Below are positions 53,786 through 62,497 of a DNA stretch of 64,000 nt, one piece after another (the first letter of the stretch is position 1; every line of letters begins with the position of its first letter). The stretch spans positions 434,001-498,000 of the forward strand of contig NZ_CP031229.1 in the NCBI RefSeq assembly GCF_003351765.1, read 5' to 3'. The translations under genes and the position numbers were made by a program. The notes beneath the pieces were generated by a model. The model saw nothing but the letters and a program-made list of their open reading frames with translations. It was not told the origin of the DNA and did no database searches. Source of the DNA: Ornithinimicrobium avium (GTDB lineage Bacteria > Actinomycetota > Actinomycetes > Actinomycetales > Dermatophilaceae).

Positions 53786-54784
53786 ATGACCTGGCAGACC
53801 GTCGACTACCACACGGCGGGGGAACCCTTCCGGATCGTCACCGGCGGCGCACCGCCGCTGCCCGGCGCGACCGTAGCCGAGCGCCGCGCCCGGGCGATCA
53901 CCGACCCGGACGCCCAGCGCGTGCGCCAGCTGCTGTGCCAGGAGCCTCGCGGCCACGCCGACATGTACGGCGGCTTCCTCGTCCCGCCGGACGACGACGG
54001 CGCCCACCTCGGTGTCCTCTTCTGGCACAAGGACGGCTTCTCCACCGCCTGCGGGCACGGGACCATCGCGCTGGCCACGTGGGCCGTGGAGACGGCTCTG
54101 GTGCCCCGGACCGCCGACGGTCCGACCGAGGTGGTCGTCGACGTGCCCTCCGGACGGGTGCGTGCCCTGGTGCGCAGCGAGGGGGAGCGGGTCGTGGAGG
54201 CCACCTTCGTCAACGTGCCCTCCTGGGTGCGCTCCCGGGGCGTCGAGGTGGTCACCTCCCGCGGGACGGTCCGGGTGGACGTCGCCTTCGGCGGGGCGAT
54301 GTATGCCGTGCTCCCCGCCTCCGACGTCGGGCTCGACGTCGCTCCGTCGGACTACGCCGACCTCATCGCCCTGGGCCGGCAGATCCGCGACGACCTCAAT
54401 GCACGCCACGCCGCCGAGCACCCCGAGGACCCCCGGCTGTCCGGGATCTACGGGACGATCTTCACCGCTCCCGGGGAGCACCCGCTGCACCAGCGCAACT
54501 GCACCGTCTTCGCCGACGGCGAGGTGGACCGGTCGCCGTGCGGCTCGGGCACCGCGGCCCGGGTGGCGCTGCTCGCCGACGACGGCACGCTCGGAGAGGG
54601 GGAGGTCCTCCTGCACGACTCGATCGTCGGGACGCGCTTCGAGGCCCGCGTGCAGGCCCGGACGGTCGTGCACGGCCGGCCGGCCGTGGTGCCCGCGGTG
54701 ACCGGCAGCGCGTATCGTGTCGCCACCTGCGAGTTCACCGTGGACCCGCACGACCCGGTCGTGCCCGGGTTCGTGCTGCGGTGA
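53786..54784 (+). CDS. Second proline racemase superfamily enzyme, trans-3-hydroxyproline dehydratase-like with Cys-Cys pair
   Basis: This 332-residue paralogue begins TVDYHTAGEPFRIVTGG. Its KDGFSTACGHGTIALATW segment (Cys89) resembles trans-3-hydroxy-L-proline dehydratases. Those usually carry Thr in the second site, but here DRSPCGSGTAARV has Cys252. The protein may therefore be an epimerase, a dehydratase with an altered site, or both. It follows the epimerase after 12 bases. No pyrroline-2-carboxylate reductase, needed for the 3-hydroxyproline route, is in the operon. Confidence 0.85.
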   Translation: MTWQTVDYHTAGEPFRIVTGGAPPLPGATVAERRARAITDPDAQRVRQLLCQEPRGHADMYGGFLVPPDDDGAHLGVLFWHKDGFSTACGHGTIALATWAVETALVPRTADGPTEVVVDVPSGRVRALVRSEGERVVEATFVNVPSWVRSRGVEVVTSRGTVRVDVAFGGAMYAVLPASDVGLDVAPSDYADLIALGRQIRDDLNARHAAEHPEDPRLSGIYGTIFTAPGEHPLHQRNCTVFADGEVDRSPCGSGTAARVALLADDGTLGEGEVLLHDSIVGTRFEARVQARTVVHGRPAVVPAVTGSAYRVATCEFTVDPHDPVVPGFVLR

Positions 54785-54819
54785 GCGGCGCGGCCGGAAC
54801 GGTGCGAGGAGGGGAGAAG

Positions 54820-55515
54820 GTGGACCAGACCGACCTCAGCGCGCTCCAGCTGCCCAGCTACGGCGAGCAGGCGAGCCTGCGGGCCCAGATCGCCGAGGCG
54901 CTGCGCGCCCTGCTGATCACCGGGCAGATGGCGCCGGGCGAGCTCTACTCGGCCCCCCGGCTCGCGGCGCAGTTCGGGGTGTCCGCGACGCCGGTCCGCG
55001 AGGCGATGCTGGACCTGGTCAGCGAGGGCCTGGTCGAGGTGGTGCGCAACAAGGGCTTCCGGGTGACCGCGGTCGGCGACGAGGAGCTGGACGCGATGGC
55101 CGAGCTGCGCACCCTCGTGGAGCCGCCGGTCATGGGGATGGTCGCCGAGGCCTGCGAGGGTGCGGTCGCCGAGGCGGTCGAGGCGCTGCGGCCGCTGGCC
55201 GCCGAGATCGAGGCCGCGGCGGGGCGCGAGGACCTGGTCAGCTACATCGAGGCCGACACCGAGTTCCACCTGCGCTTCCTGGCCCTGCACGGCAACGACC
55301 ACGTCGTCTCCACGGTGCGAGACCTGCGCTCGCGATCGCGGCTCTTCGGGCTGAGCCCGCTGATGGAGTCGGGCGTGATCATGCAGCACGTGGCCGAGCA
55401 CGAGGAGATGGTCGGCCTGGCCCTCGAGCGCGACCGTCCGCGGATGGAGGCGCTCGTGCGGCGGCACATCGGCCACGTGCGCGCCGCCTGGGCAGGACCG
55501 CCCGCCCGGGCGTGA
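54820..55515 (+). CDS. GntR-family regulator (FCD type) of the hydroxyproline operon
   Basis: This 231-residue regulator has an N-terminal winged helix (LRALLITGQMAPGELYSAP, then QFGVSATPVREAMLDLVSEG). The C-terminal all-helical FCD ligand-binding domain includes AELRTLVEPPVM and the metal/ligand His residues in FHLRFLALHGN and HEEMV. GTG 54820 has AGGAGGGG five bases upstream and was preferred over the in-frame GTG 54781. It is the last gene of the operon and probably represses it until hydroxyproline or an intermediate binds. A likely operator is at 47347-47358. Confidence 0.9.
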   Translation: MDQTDLSALQLPSYGEQASLRAQIAEALRALLITGQMAPGELYSAPRLAAQFGVSATPVREAMLDLVSEGLVEVVRNKGFRVTAVGDEELDAMAELRTLVEPPVMGMVAEACEGAVAEAVEALRPLAAEIEAAAGREDLVSYIEADTEFHLRFLALHGNDHVVSTVRDLRSRSRLFGLSPLMESGVIMQHVAEHEEMVGLALERDRPRMEALVRRHIGHVRAAWAGPPARA

Positions 55516-55522
55516 GCCCCGC

Positions 55523-56197
55523 CTACCAGCCGCGCTGCCGCCACTCGTCCAGGTGCGGCCGTTCGGCGCCCACGGTCGTGTTGTCGCCGTGGCCGGGCAG
55601 CACGAGCGCGTCGTCGGGGTAGACCCCGAAGATCCGCTCCTCCAGGTCGTCCACGAGCGAGACGAAGTCCTTCGGCGACGTCGTCTTCCCCGGCCCGCCG
55701 GGGAAGAGGCTGTCCCCGGTGAGGATCACGGTCTGCGGCACGTCTCCGGCCGCGGTCAGCGACACCGCCACCGAGCCGGGGGTGTGGCCGCGCAGCGCGA
55801 CGACGTCCAGCAGCAGGCTGCCCACCATCACGGCGTCGCCGTCCTGCAGGCGCCGGTCGACCCGGACGGGCAGCTCGTCGGCGTCGTCCGCGCCGGCGAG
55901 CGTGCGGGCACCCGTGCGGTCCGCCACCTCGGCCAGCGCCCGGTGGTGGTCCCAGTGCCGGTGCGTGGTGAGGACCTGGGCCAGCTCCTGGTCGCCACCG
56001 GTCTCGGTCAGCAGCTCCATGATGCGCCCGGCGTCGTCCGCCGCGTCCACGAGCAGCCGCTCGCCGGTGGCCGTGCACGTCAGCAGGTAGACGTTGTTGT
56101 CCATCTCCGAGACGGACAGCTTGTCCAGCACCGCGCCCGGCAGCTCCAGCCGCCAGACGGGGCCGCCGGGGGTCACGTGACCGGCGAGATCGCTCAT
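55523..56197 (-). CDS. Metallo-beta-lactamase-fold hydrolase (glyoxalase II-like)
   Basis: This 224-residue protein has the zinc motif THRHWDHH at residues 78-85, then GHTPGSVAV, GDSLFPGGPGK and LPGHGDNTT. This group resembles glyoxalase II and related hydrolases of actinobacteria. The gene next to uvrA in many relatives is of this kind. It converges on the GntR gene with 7 bases between them and has its own TAGACT six bases before the ATG. Confidence 0.88.
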   Translation of the reverse strand: MSDLAGHVTPGGPVWRLELPGAVLDKLSVSEMDNNVYLLTCTATGERLLVDAADDAGRIMELLTETGGDQELAQVLTTHRHWDHHRALAEVADRTGARTLAGADDADELPVRVDRRLQDGDAVMVGSLLLDVVALRGHTPGSVAVSLTAAGDVPQTVILTGDSLFPGGPGKTTSPKDFVSLVDDLEERIFGVYPDDALVLPGHGDNTTVGAERPHLDEWRQRGW

Positions 56198-56203
56198 GCG
56201 CAG

Positions 56204-56209
56204 AGTCTA
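56204..56209 (-). promoter_or_regulatory. Candidate leaderless -10 element of the MBL hydrolase gene (TAGACT, 6 bases before ATG)
   Basis: On the minus strand TAGACT is followed by six bases and the ATG at 56197. No ribosome binding site is visible. Confidence 0.45.
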
Positions 56210-56236
56210 CGCAGCGGCCGGCCCGCGCCCGGGCGC

Positions 56237-56298
56237 GCTCACCCGGCCGCCCGGGGACCGCTCACCCGGCCGCCCGGGGACCGCACACCCGGCCGCCG
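56237..56298. repeat. Tandem repeat, 23-bp unit, 2.7 copies
   Basis: The unit GCTCACCCGGCCGCCCGGGG, followed by ACC, occurs at 56237-56259 and again identically at 56260-56282. A partial third copy with two changes is at 56283-56298. It fills the gap between the gltD stop and the MBL promoter, so it may be an imperfect terminator array or a replication-slippage product. Confidence 0.85.
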
Positions 56299-56304
56299 CC
56301 GCCC

Positions 56305-57765
56305 TCACACCGTCAGGGGCCGGTCGGTCGGCCGGATCGGCGCGGGCAGCGTCGTCGACCCGGTCAGGTAGCGGTCGACGGCCGCCGCGCACGCCCTCCC
56401 CTCGGCGATCGCCCAGACGATGAGCGACTGCCCGCGCCCGCAGTCGCCTGCGGCGAAGACTCCCTCGAGCGGTGTGGCGAAGTCCGCGTCCCGCTCGTAG
56501 GTGTTCTGCGGCGTGCGGGGCAGCACCTGCGCCGGCGCCGCGGTCCCGTCCGGTCCGACGAAGCCCATCGCCAGCAGGACCAGCTGCGCCGGCAGCTCCC
56601 GCTCGGTGCCCTCCACCAGCTCGACCCGGCCGTCGACGAGCCGGGCGTCGGCCAGCCGCAGCGCGCGCACCCGCCCGTCCTCGTCCCCGAGCACCTCCAC
56701 GGTCGAGACGCCGTAGCTGCGCTCGCCGCCCTCCTCGTGGGCGGTGGTGACCTTGTAGAGCATCGGGTAGGTCGGCCAGGGCTGGTGCGCGGGGCGCTCG
56801 GTCGGCGGGGTCGGCAGGATCTCCAGCTGGGTCACGCTGCGGGCACCGTGCCGGTGGGCGGTGCCCAGGCAGTCCGCGCCGGTGTCGCCGCCGCCCACGA
56901 TGACCACGTCCCTGCCGGCCGCGTCGATGCCGCGCTCCGCGCCGAGGGCCTCCCGGTTGGCCGGGACGAGGTAGTCCATCGCCGGGTGCACGCCGTCCAG
57001 CCCGGCTCCGGGGACCTGCAGCAGCCGGGGCACGGTCGACCCGGTCGCCAGCACCACGGCGTCGAATCGCTCGCGCAGGTCGGCCAGGCTCGGGTCGCCC
57101 GGCCCGTCCCCGCCGACGGTGACGCCGGTGACGAAGCGGATGCCCTCCCCCCGCAGCTGCACCAGCCGACGGTCGACCACCGACTTCTCCATCTTGAACT
57201 CGGGTATGCCGTAGCGCAGCAGCCCGCCCACCGCGTCGGCCCGCTCGTGCACGACGACCGTGTGCCCGGCGCGGCCGAGCTGCTGGGCGACGGCCAGGCC
57301 GGCCGGCCCGGACCCGACGACGGCCACGGTGCGGCCGCTGAGCCACTCCGGCTCCCTGGGCGTCACCCGGCCGTTGGAGAAGGCACGGTCGACGATGGAG
57401 ACCTCGATCTGCTTGATCGTCACCGGCTGCTGGTTGATGCCGAGCACGCAGGCGGTCTCGCAGGGCGCCGGGCACAGCCGCCCGGTGAACTCCGGGAAGT
57501 TGTTCGTCGCGTGCAGCCGCTCGATCGCGTCGGCGAAGTTGGCCCGGCGGGTCAGGTCGTTCCACTCCGGGATCAGGTTGCCCAGGGGGCAGCCGGTGTG
57601 GCAGAACGGGATCCCGCAGTCCATGCAGCGCGAGGCCTGGCGGCGCAGCACCGAGGTGTCCTGCTGCTCGTGCACCTCCTTCCAGTCCATGATCCGGACC
57701 GGAACGGGCCGGCTGGGCCGGTCCTCGCGCTCGCGGTGGGTGAGGAAGCCTCGTGGGTCAGCCAT
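56305..57765 (-). CDS. gltD: Glutamate synthase small (NADPH) subunit
   Basis: GltD feeds electrons from NADPH to GltB. The N-terminal [4Fe-4S] cysteines are in [17 protein letters not shown] and [14 protein letters not shown]-binding [18 protein letters not shown] and NADPH-binding [17 protein letters not shown] are in order, and [14 protein letters not shown] is near the end. The 486-residue length is normal. The ATG at 57765 lies eight bases inside gltB, so the subunits are coupled. Confidence 0.97.
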   Translation of the reverse strand: MADPRGFLTHREREDRPSRPVPVRIMDWKEVHEQQDTSVLRRQASRCMDCGIPFCHTGCPLGNLIPEWNDLTRRANFADAIERLHATNNFPEFTGRLCPAPCETACVLGINQQPVTIKQIEVSIVDRAFSNGRVTPREPEWLSGRTVAVVGSGPAGLAVAQQLGRAGHTVVVHERADAVGGLLRYGIPEFKMEKSVVDRRLVQLRGEGIRFVTGVTVGGDGPGDPSLADLRERFDAVVLATGSTVPRLLQVPGAGLDGVHPAMDYLVPANREALGAERGIDAAGRDVVIVGGGDTGADCLGTAHRHGARSVTQLEILPTPPTERPAHQPWPTYPMLYKVTTAHEEGGERSYGVSTVEVLGDEDGRVRALRLADARLVDGRVELVEGTERELPAQLVLLAMGFVGPDGTAAPAQVLPRTPQNTYERDADFATPLEGVFAAGDCGRGQSLIVWAIAEGRACAAAVDRYLTGSTTLPAPIRPTDRPLTV

Positions 57766-60700
57766 GGGAGTCCTCCAGGATCAGCTGCCAGGCGTGGGGG
57801 CCGTCGGGGTCCAGGCCGCGCTGCGCGACCTCCTCGCGGATGCGGAGCACGCTGGCGTACTGCCGCGGGGTGATGACGGTGACGCGGTCGGGCAGCTCGT
57901 CGTCCGCGAGCAGCCCACGGGCGACCTCGCTGCCGGTGAGCTCGAGGTGCTCGGCGACCAGCGCCCGCACCTCGTCCACGTGCCCGGTCTCCCGCAGCGG
58001 GGCCAGCAGCAGGTCGTCGCGGGAGAGGGCCAGCGGGTTCATCCGGGCGGGGTCGAGGTCGAGCACGTAGGCTGTGCCGCCGGACATCCCGGCGCCCACG
58101 TTGCGCCCGGTCGGACCGAGGATCAGCGCCCGCCCGCCGGTCATGTACTCCAGCGCGTGGTCCCCGACGCCCTCCACGACGGCGGTCGCGCCGGAGTTGC
58201 GCACGCAGAAGCGCTCACCGACGACGCCGCGCAGGTTGACCTGGCCCGACGTCGCCCCGTAGCAGACGACGTTGCCGGCGATCGCCTGCTCGGCGGCGAC
58301 GAACGGTGCCTCGGCCGGCGGCCGCACGACGATCCGTCCTCCGGACAGGCCCTTGCCGACGAAGTCGTTGGCGTCCCCGACCAGGTCCAGCGTCACCCCG
58401 CGCGGGAGGAAGGCCCCCAGAGACTGGCCGGCGGACCCCGTCAGGGTCAGCTCGACCGTCCCGTCCGGCAGCCCCTCGGGCCCGGCCGCGACCGTGACGT
58501 GGTGGCCCAGGAGCGTGCCGAGGGTGCGGTTGACGTTGGTCACCGCGAAGGACGCACGCACCTGGGTGCCGTCCTCCAGGGCCGGAGCGGCCGCCGCGAG
58601 GAACTCGTTGTCCAGCGCGGCCGCCAGCCCGTGGTCCTGGTCGACGGTATGCCGTCGCGCCGCCCCCTCGGGCAGGTCCGGCACGTGCAGCAGCGGGGAG
58701 AGGTCGAGACCCTGCGCCTTCCAGTGGTCGACCGCCGCGGAGGCGTCGAGCAGGTCCGCCCGGCCGACCACCTCCTCGATGCTGCGGTAGCCCAGGGAGG
58801 CGAGGAGCTCGCGGACCTGCTGGGCCACATACTCGAAGAAGGTGATCACGAACTCGGCCCTGCCCGTGTAGCGCTCGCGCAGCTCGGGGTTCTGGGTGGC
58901 CACGCCGACGGGGCAGGTGTCCAGGTGGCACACGCGCATCATGATGCAGCCGGAGACCACGAGGGGAGCGGTGGCGAAGCCGAACTCCTCGGCGCCCAGC
59001 AGCGCCGCGACGAGCACGTCCCGGCCGGTCTTGAGCTGGCCGTCGCACTGGACCACGATCCGCTCGCGCAGCCCGTTGACGAGCAGGGTCTGCTGCGCCT
59101 CGGCCAGCCCGAGCTCCCAGGGGGTGCCGGCGTGCTTGAGCGAGGTCAGCGGGCTGGCGCCGGTCCCGCCGTCGTGCCCGGAGATCAGCACGACGTCAGA
59201 CTTGGCCTTGGCCACGCCGGCGGCGACCGTCCCCACCCCGACCTGGCTGACCAGCTTGACGTGGATCCGCGCCCGGGGGTTGGCGTTCTTGAGGTCGTGG
59301 ATGAGCTGCTTGAGGTCCTCGATCGAGTAGATGTCGTGGTGCGGAGGGGGAGAGATGAGGCCGACCCCGGGTGTCGAGTGCCGGGTGCGCGCCACCCACG
59401 GGTAGACCTTGCCCGGCGGCAGCTGGCCGCCCTCGCCGGGCTTGGCACCCTGGGCCATCTTGATCTGGATGTCGTCGGCGTGGGTGAGGTAGGCGGAGGT
59501 GACCCCGAACCGTCCCGAGGCCACCTGCTTGATCGCCGATCGGCGCTCCGGGTCGAGGAGGCGGTCGACGTCCTCGCCGCCCTCGCCGGTGTTGGACCTG
59601 CCCCCCAGCCGGTTCATCGCGACCGCGAGGGTCTCGTGGGCCTCCTGGGAGATCGAGCCGTAGCTCATCGCCCCGGTGGCGAACCGCCTGACGATCTCGC
59701 TGACCGGCTCGACCTCGTCGACGTCGACCGGCTCGCGGTCCGGCCGCAGCGAGAAGAGGCCGCGCAGCGTCATCAGCCGCTCGGACTGGTCGTCGACGAG
59801 CCGGGCGTACTGCTGGAAGACGTCGTAGCGCTGCTCGCGCGTGGAGTGCTGCAGCCGGAAGACCGCCTCCGGGCTGAACAGGTGCGGCGGGCCCTCGCGG
59901 CGCCACTGGTACTCCCCGCCGATGTCGAGGGTGCGGTGGTCGGGGCTGATCCCCGAGAGGGGGTATGCCGTGGCGTGCCGCTGCGCGACCTCCTCGGCGA
60001 GGACGTCCAGGCCGACGCCGTCGATCTGGGTGGTCGTTCCGGCGAACCAGCGGTCCACCAGGGTCCGGGCGAGGCCGACGGCCTCGAAGGTCTGTGCCCC
60101 GCGGTAGGAGGCGAGGGTGGAGATGCCCATCTTGGACATGACCTTCAGCACGCCCTTGCCCAGCGCCGTGATCAGGTTGGCGATCGCCACGTCCGGGTCG
60201 AGGCCGTCCAGCTGCTTGCCCGAGGAGCACAGGTTCTCGACCGTCTCCATCGCCAGGTAGGGGTTGACCGCGGCGGCGCCGTAGGCGACCAGGGTGGCCA
60301 CGTGGTGCACCTCGCGGACGTCACCGGCCTCGACGAGCAGGCCGACCCGGGTGCGGGTGTTGTCGCGGACGAGGTGGTGGTGGACGGCGCTGGTGAGCAG
60401 CAGCGACGGGATCGGCGCGTGCTCCCGGTCGGCGTGCCGGTCGGAGAGGACGACGAAGAAGGCGCCCCTGGCGACCGCCTCGTCGACCTCCCGGCAGATC
60501 TCCTCCAGCCGTTCCTGGAGCGCCGCCGCGCCGCCGTCGACCCGGTAGAGACCGCGCACCACCACCGCACCGAGGTCGTGGTGCCCCTCGACGTTGAGCC
60601 GCCGCAGCTGGGCCAGCTGGTCGTTGTCGATCACGGGGAAGTCGAGGACGACCTGCCGCGCGTGGGCGGGCGTCTCCGCGAGCAGGTTGGGCTCGGGCCC

Positions 60701-62329
60701 GGACGAGCCGGTCAACGAGGTGACGATCTCCTCGCGGATGGCGTCCAGCGGCGGGTTGGTCACCTGCGCGAACGCCTCGACGAAGTAGTCGAAGAGCAGC
60801 CGTGGCCGGTCCGAGATCGCCGCGACCGGGGTGTCGGTGCCCATCGCGCCGAGCGGCTCGGCGCCGGCCTGCGCCATCGGGGCCAGGATGATGCGCAGCT
60901 CCTCCTCGGTGTAGCCGAAGATCTGCTGGCGGCGGGTCACCGAGGCGTGCGTGTGCCGCACGTGGACCGGCTCGGGCAGGCTCTCCAGCCGGACCAGGTT
61001 GGCGTCCAGCCACTCCCGGTAGGGCTGCCGGGCCGCCAGGTCACGCTTGAGCTGCTGGTCGTCGACGATCTCGCCGCGCCCCACGTCGACGAGGAACATC
61101 CGGCCGGGCATGACCCGGCCCTTGCGCACCACCCGCTCGTCGGGCAGCGGCAGCAGCCCGGACTCCGAGCCCAGCACGACGAGGCCGTCGTCGGTGACCC
61201 AGTAGCGGGAGGGCCGCAGCCCGTTGCGGTCCAGCACCGAGCCGACCAGGGTGCCGTCGGTGAACACCAGGTTGGCCGGGCCGTCCCACGGCTCCATGAG
61301 CATCGAGTGGTACTCGTAGAAGGCGCGCACGTCGGGGTCCAGGTCGGCGTTGTTCTCCCACGCCTCGGGGACCATCATCAGCACCGCGTGCGGCAGCGAC
61401 CGTCCGCCCAGGTGCAGCAGCTCGAGCACCTCGTCGAAGGTGGCCGAGTCGCTGGCGCCCGGAGTGCAGACCGGCAGCGCGTCGGCCAGCGGGCCGGGGA
61501 AGAGGTCGCTGCTCAGCTGCGACTCGCGGGCGTTCATCCAGTTGCGGTTGCCGCGCACCGTGTTGATCTCGCCGTTGTGCGCGACGAGCCGGTAGGGGTG
61601 CGCCAGCGGCCACGACGGGAAGGTGTTGGTCGAGAAGCGGGAGTGCACCACGGCCAGGGCGCTGGCGTAGCGCTCGTCGAGCAGGTCGGGGAAGACGCGG
61701 GGGAGCTGGTCGGTGGTCAGCATCCCTTTGTAGGTGAGGGTCCGGGTGGACAGCGAGACGGGGTATGCGGTGGTGCGCCGCTCGATCCGCTTGCGGCACA
61801 GCCAGGCGCGCCGCTCGAGGGCCGGGCCGGTCTCGCCCGCGGCGTCCCCGTCGCCGGTCACGACCAGCTGGCGCAGGACCGGCATGGCCGAGCGCGCGGT
61901 CGGGCCGATCATGTCGGTGACGACAGGGACGTCGCGCCAGCCCAGCACGCGAAGCCCGGACCCGGCGACGATCTGCTCGACCTGGTCCGCGACCTCGTCG
62001 GCGGTGCCGTCGGCGGGCAGGAAGAGGATGCCCACCGCATACCCGCCCTGCTCGGGCAGCTCGAAGGGCAGGACCGCGCGCAGGAACGCGCCGGGGACCT
62101 GGGTGGTGATGCCTGCCCCGTCGCCGGTGTTCTCCTCGGCGCCGACCGCGCCGCGGTGGTCCAGGTTGTGCAGGGCGGTGAGCGCCTGGGTGACGACGGA
62201 GTGCCGCGGCTCGCCGTCGAGGCGGGCCACGAACGCCACGCCGCAGGCGTCGTGCTCGTGGGTGCCGTCGTAGAGGCCCTGCGCGGGACGGCCGGGGACG
62301 GGGCGGAGCGCGTGCGCGGACTCGGTCAT
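57758..62329 (-). CDS. gltB: Glutamate synthase large subunit
   Basis: GltB forms two glutamates from glutamine and alpha-ketoglutarate. The 1523-residue chain starts with a short propeptide before the N-terminal nucleophile Cys29 ([15 protein letters not shown]), which hydrolyses glutamine after processing. The central and FMN-binding synthase domains follow ([18 protein letters not shown] and [20 protein letters not shown]). The 3Fe-4S ligands are in [13 protein letters not shown] near residue 1125, and the C-terminal domain is a GXGXG beta-helix. It is divergent from uvrA across 168 bases. It would use alpha-ketoglutarate such as that from hydroxyproline breakdown. Confidence 0.97.
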   Translation of the reverse strand: MTESAHALRPVPGRPAQGLYDGTHEHDACGVAFVARLDGEPRHSVVTQALTALHNLDHRGAVGAEENTGDGAGITTQVPGAFLRAVLPFELPEQGGYAVGILFLPADGTADEVADQVEQIVAGSGLRVLGWRDVPVVTDMIGPTARSAMPVLRQLVVTGDGDAAGETGPALERRAWLCRKRIERRTTAYPVSLSTRTLTYKGMLTTDQLPRVFPDLLDERYASALAVVHSRFSTNTFPSWPLAHPYRLVAHNGEINTVRGNRNWMNARESQLSSDLFPGPLADALPVCTPGASDSATFDEVLELLHLGGRSLPHAVLMMVPEAWENNADLDPDVRAFYEYHSMLMEPWDGPANLVFTDGTLVGSVLDRNGLRPSRYWVTDDGLVVLGSESGLLPLPDERVVRKGRVMPGRMFLVDVGRGEIVDDQQLKRDLAARQPYREWLDANLVRLESLPEPVHVRHTHASVTRRQQIFGYTEEELRIILAPMAQAGAEPLGAMGTDTPVAAISDRPRLLFDYFVEAFAQVTNPPLDAIREEIVTSLTGSSGPEPNLLAETPAHARQVVLDFPVIDNDQLAQLRRLNVEGHHDLGAVVVRGLYRVDGGAAALQERLEEICREVDEAVARGAFFVVLSDRHADREHAPIPSLLLTSAVHHHLVRDNTRTRVGLLVEAGDVREVHHVATLVAYGAAAVNPYLAMETVENLCSSGKQLDGLDPDVAIANLITALGKGVLKVMSKMGISTLASYRGAQTFEAVGLARTLVDRWFAGTTTQIDGVGLDVLAEEVAQRHATAYPLSGISPDHRTLDIGGEYQWRREGPPHLFSPEAVFRLQHSTREQRYDVFQQYARLVDDQSERLMTLRGLFSLRPDREPVDVDEVEPVSEIVRRFATGAMSYGSISQEAHETLAVAMNRLGGRSNTGEGGEDVDRLLDPERRSAIKQVASGRFGVTSAYLTHADDIQIKMAQGAKPGEGGQLPPGKVYPWVARTRHSTPGVGLISPPPHHDIYSIEDLKQLIHDLKNANPRARIHVKLVSQVGVGTVAAGVAKAKSDVVLISGHDGGTGASPLTSLKHAGTPWELGLAEAQQTLLVNGLRERIVVQCDGQLKTGRDVLVAALLGAEEFGFATAPLVVSGCIMMRVCHLDTCPVGVATQNPELRERYTGRAEFVITFFEYVAQQVRELLASLGYRSIEEVVGRADLLDASAAVDHWKAQGLDLSPLLHVPDLPEGAARRHTVDQDHGLAAALDNEFLAAAAPALEDGTQVRASFAVTNVNRTLGTLLGHHVTVAAGPEGLPDGTVELTLTGSAGQSLGAFLPRGVTLDLVGDANDFVGKGLSGGRIVVRPPAEAPFVAAEQAIAGNVVCYGATSGQVNLRGVVGERFCVRNSGATAVVEGVGDHALEYMTGGRALILGPTGRNVGAGMSGGTAYVLDLDPARMNPLALSRDDLLLAPLRETGHVDEVRALVAEHLELTGSEVARGLLADDELPDRVTVITPRQYASVLRIREEVAQRGLDPDGPHAWQLILEDSHG

Positions 62330-62430
62330 GGGTCGCCGTTCTGGGAGGGGCAGCCGGGGGAGGTGCCGGGCGGGGCGGCACGTGCGGGGCTGCGGTGACC
62401 CGACGCGAGGGGTGGGTGGACAGCATACAT

Positions 62431-62446
62431 ATGCAGAGGTCTGCAT
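62431..62446. promoter_or_regulatory. 16-bp inverted repeat between gltB and uvrA, candidate operator
   Basis: ATGCAGA and TCTGCAT flank GG in a perfect 7-2-7 inverted repeat, next to an AT-rich stretch (CATACAT) that on the minus strand reads like a -10 for gltB. It lies about 100 bases from the gltB start and 52 from the uvrA start. It fits a dimeric regulator of glutamate synthase but does not look like an SOS box. Confidence 0.5.
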
Positions 62447-62485
62447 GGAACCCCTTTCGCGGTCGGGTGTGTCGGTCCGGCGACC

Positions 62486-62491
62486 TAGAGT
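62486..62491 (+). promoter_or_regulatory. Candidate leaderless -10 element of uvrA (TAGAGT, 6 bases before GTG)
   Basis: TAGAGT lies six bases before GTG 62498 without a ribosome binding site, the same layout as at uvrB. Confidence 0.45.
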
Positions 62492-62497
62492 GGTCGG

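Noticed and set aside
54781..54819. GTG 54781 as start of the GntR regulator
   Set aside because: It would overlap the upstream gene, but GTG 54820 has a far better AGGAGGGG site five bases away and gives the expected N-terminus.
57260..62398. Open frame of more than 1700 codons on the plus strand, antisense to gltB and gltD
   Set aside because: It is a product of strong GC bias at third positions of gltBD. Its translation is low-complexity (Arg, Gly, Val, Asp, Glu, His) without domains, and gltB/gltD motifs on the other strand are unequivocal.
62330..62497. SOS (LexA) box upstream of uvrA, and likewise at uvrB
   Set aside because: The actinobacterial box needs GAAC and GTTC half-sites. Neither upstream region has a paired version; the palindrome found has a different sequence.
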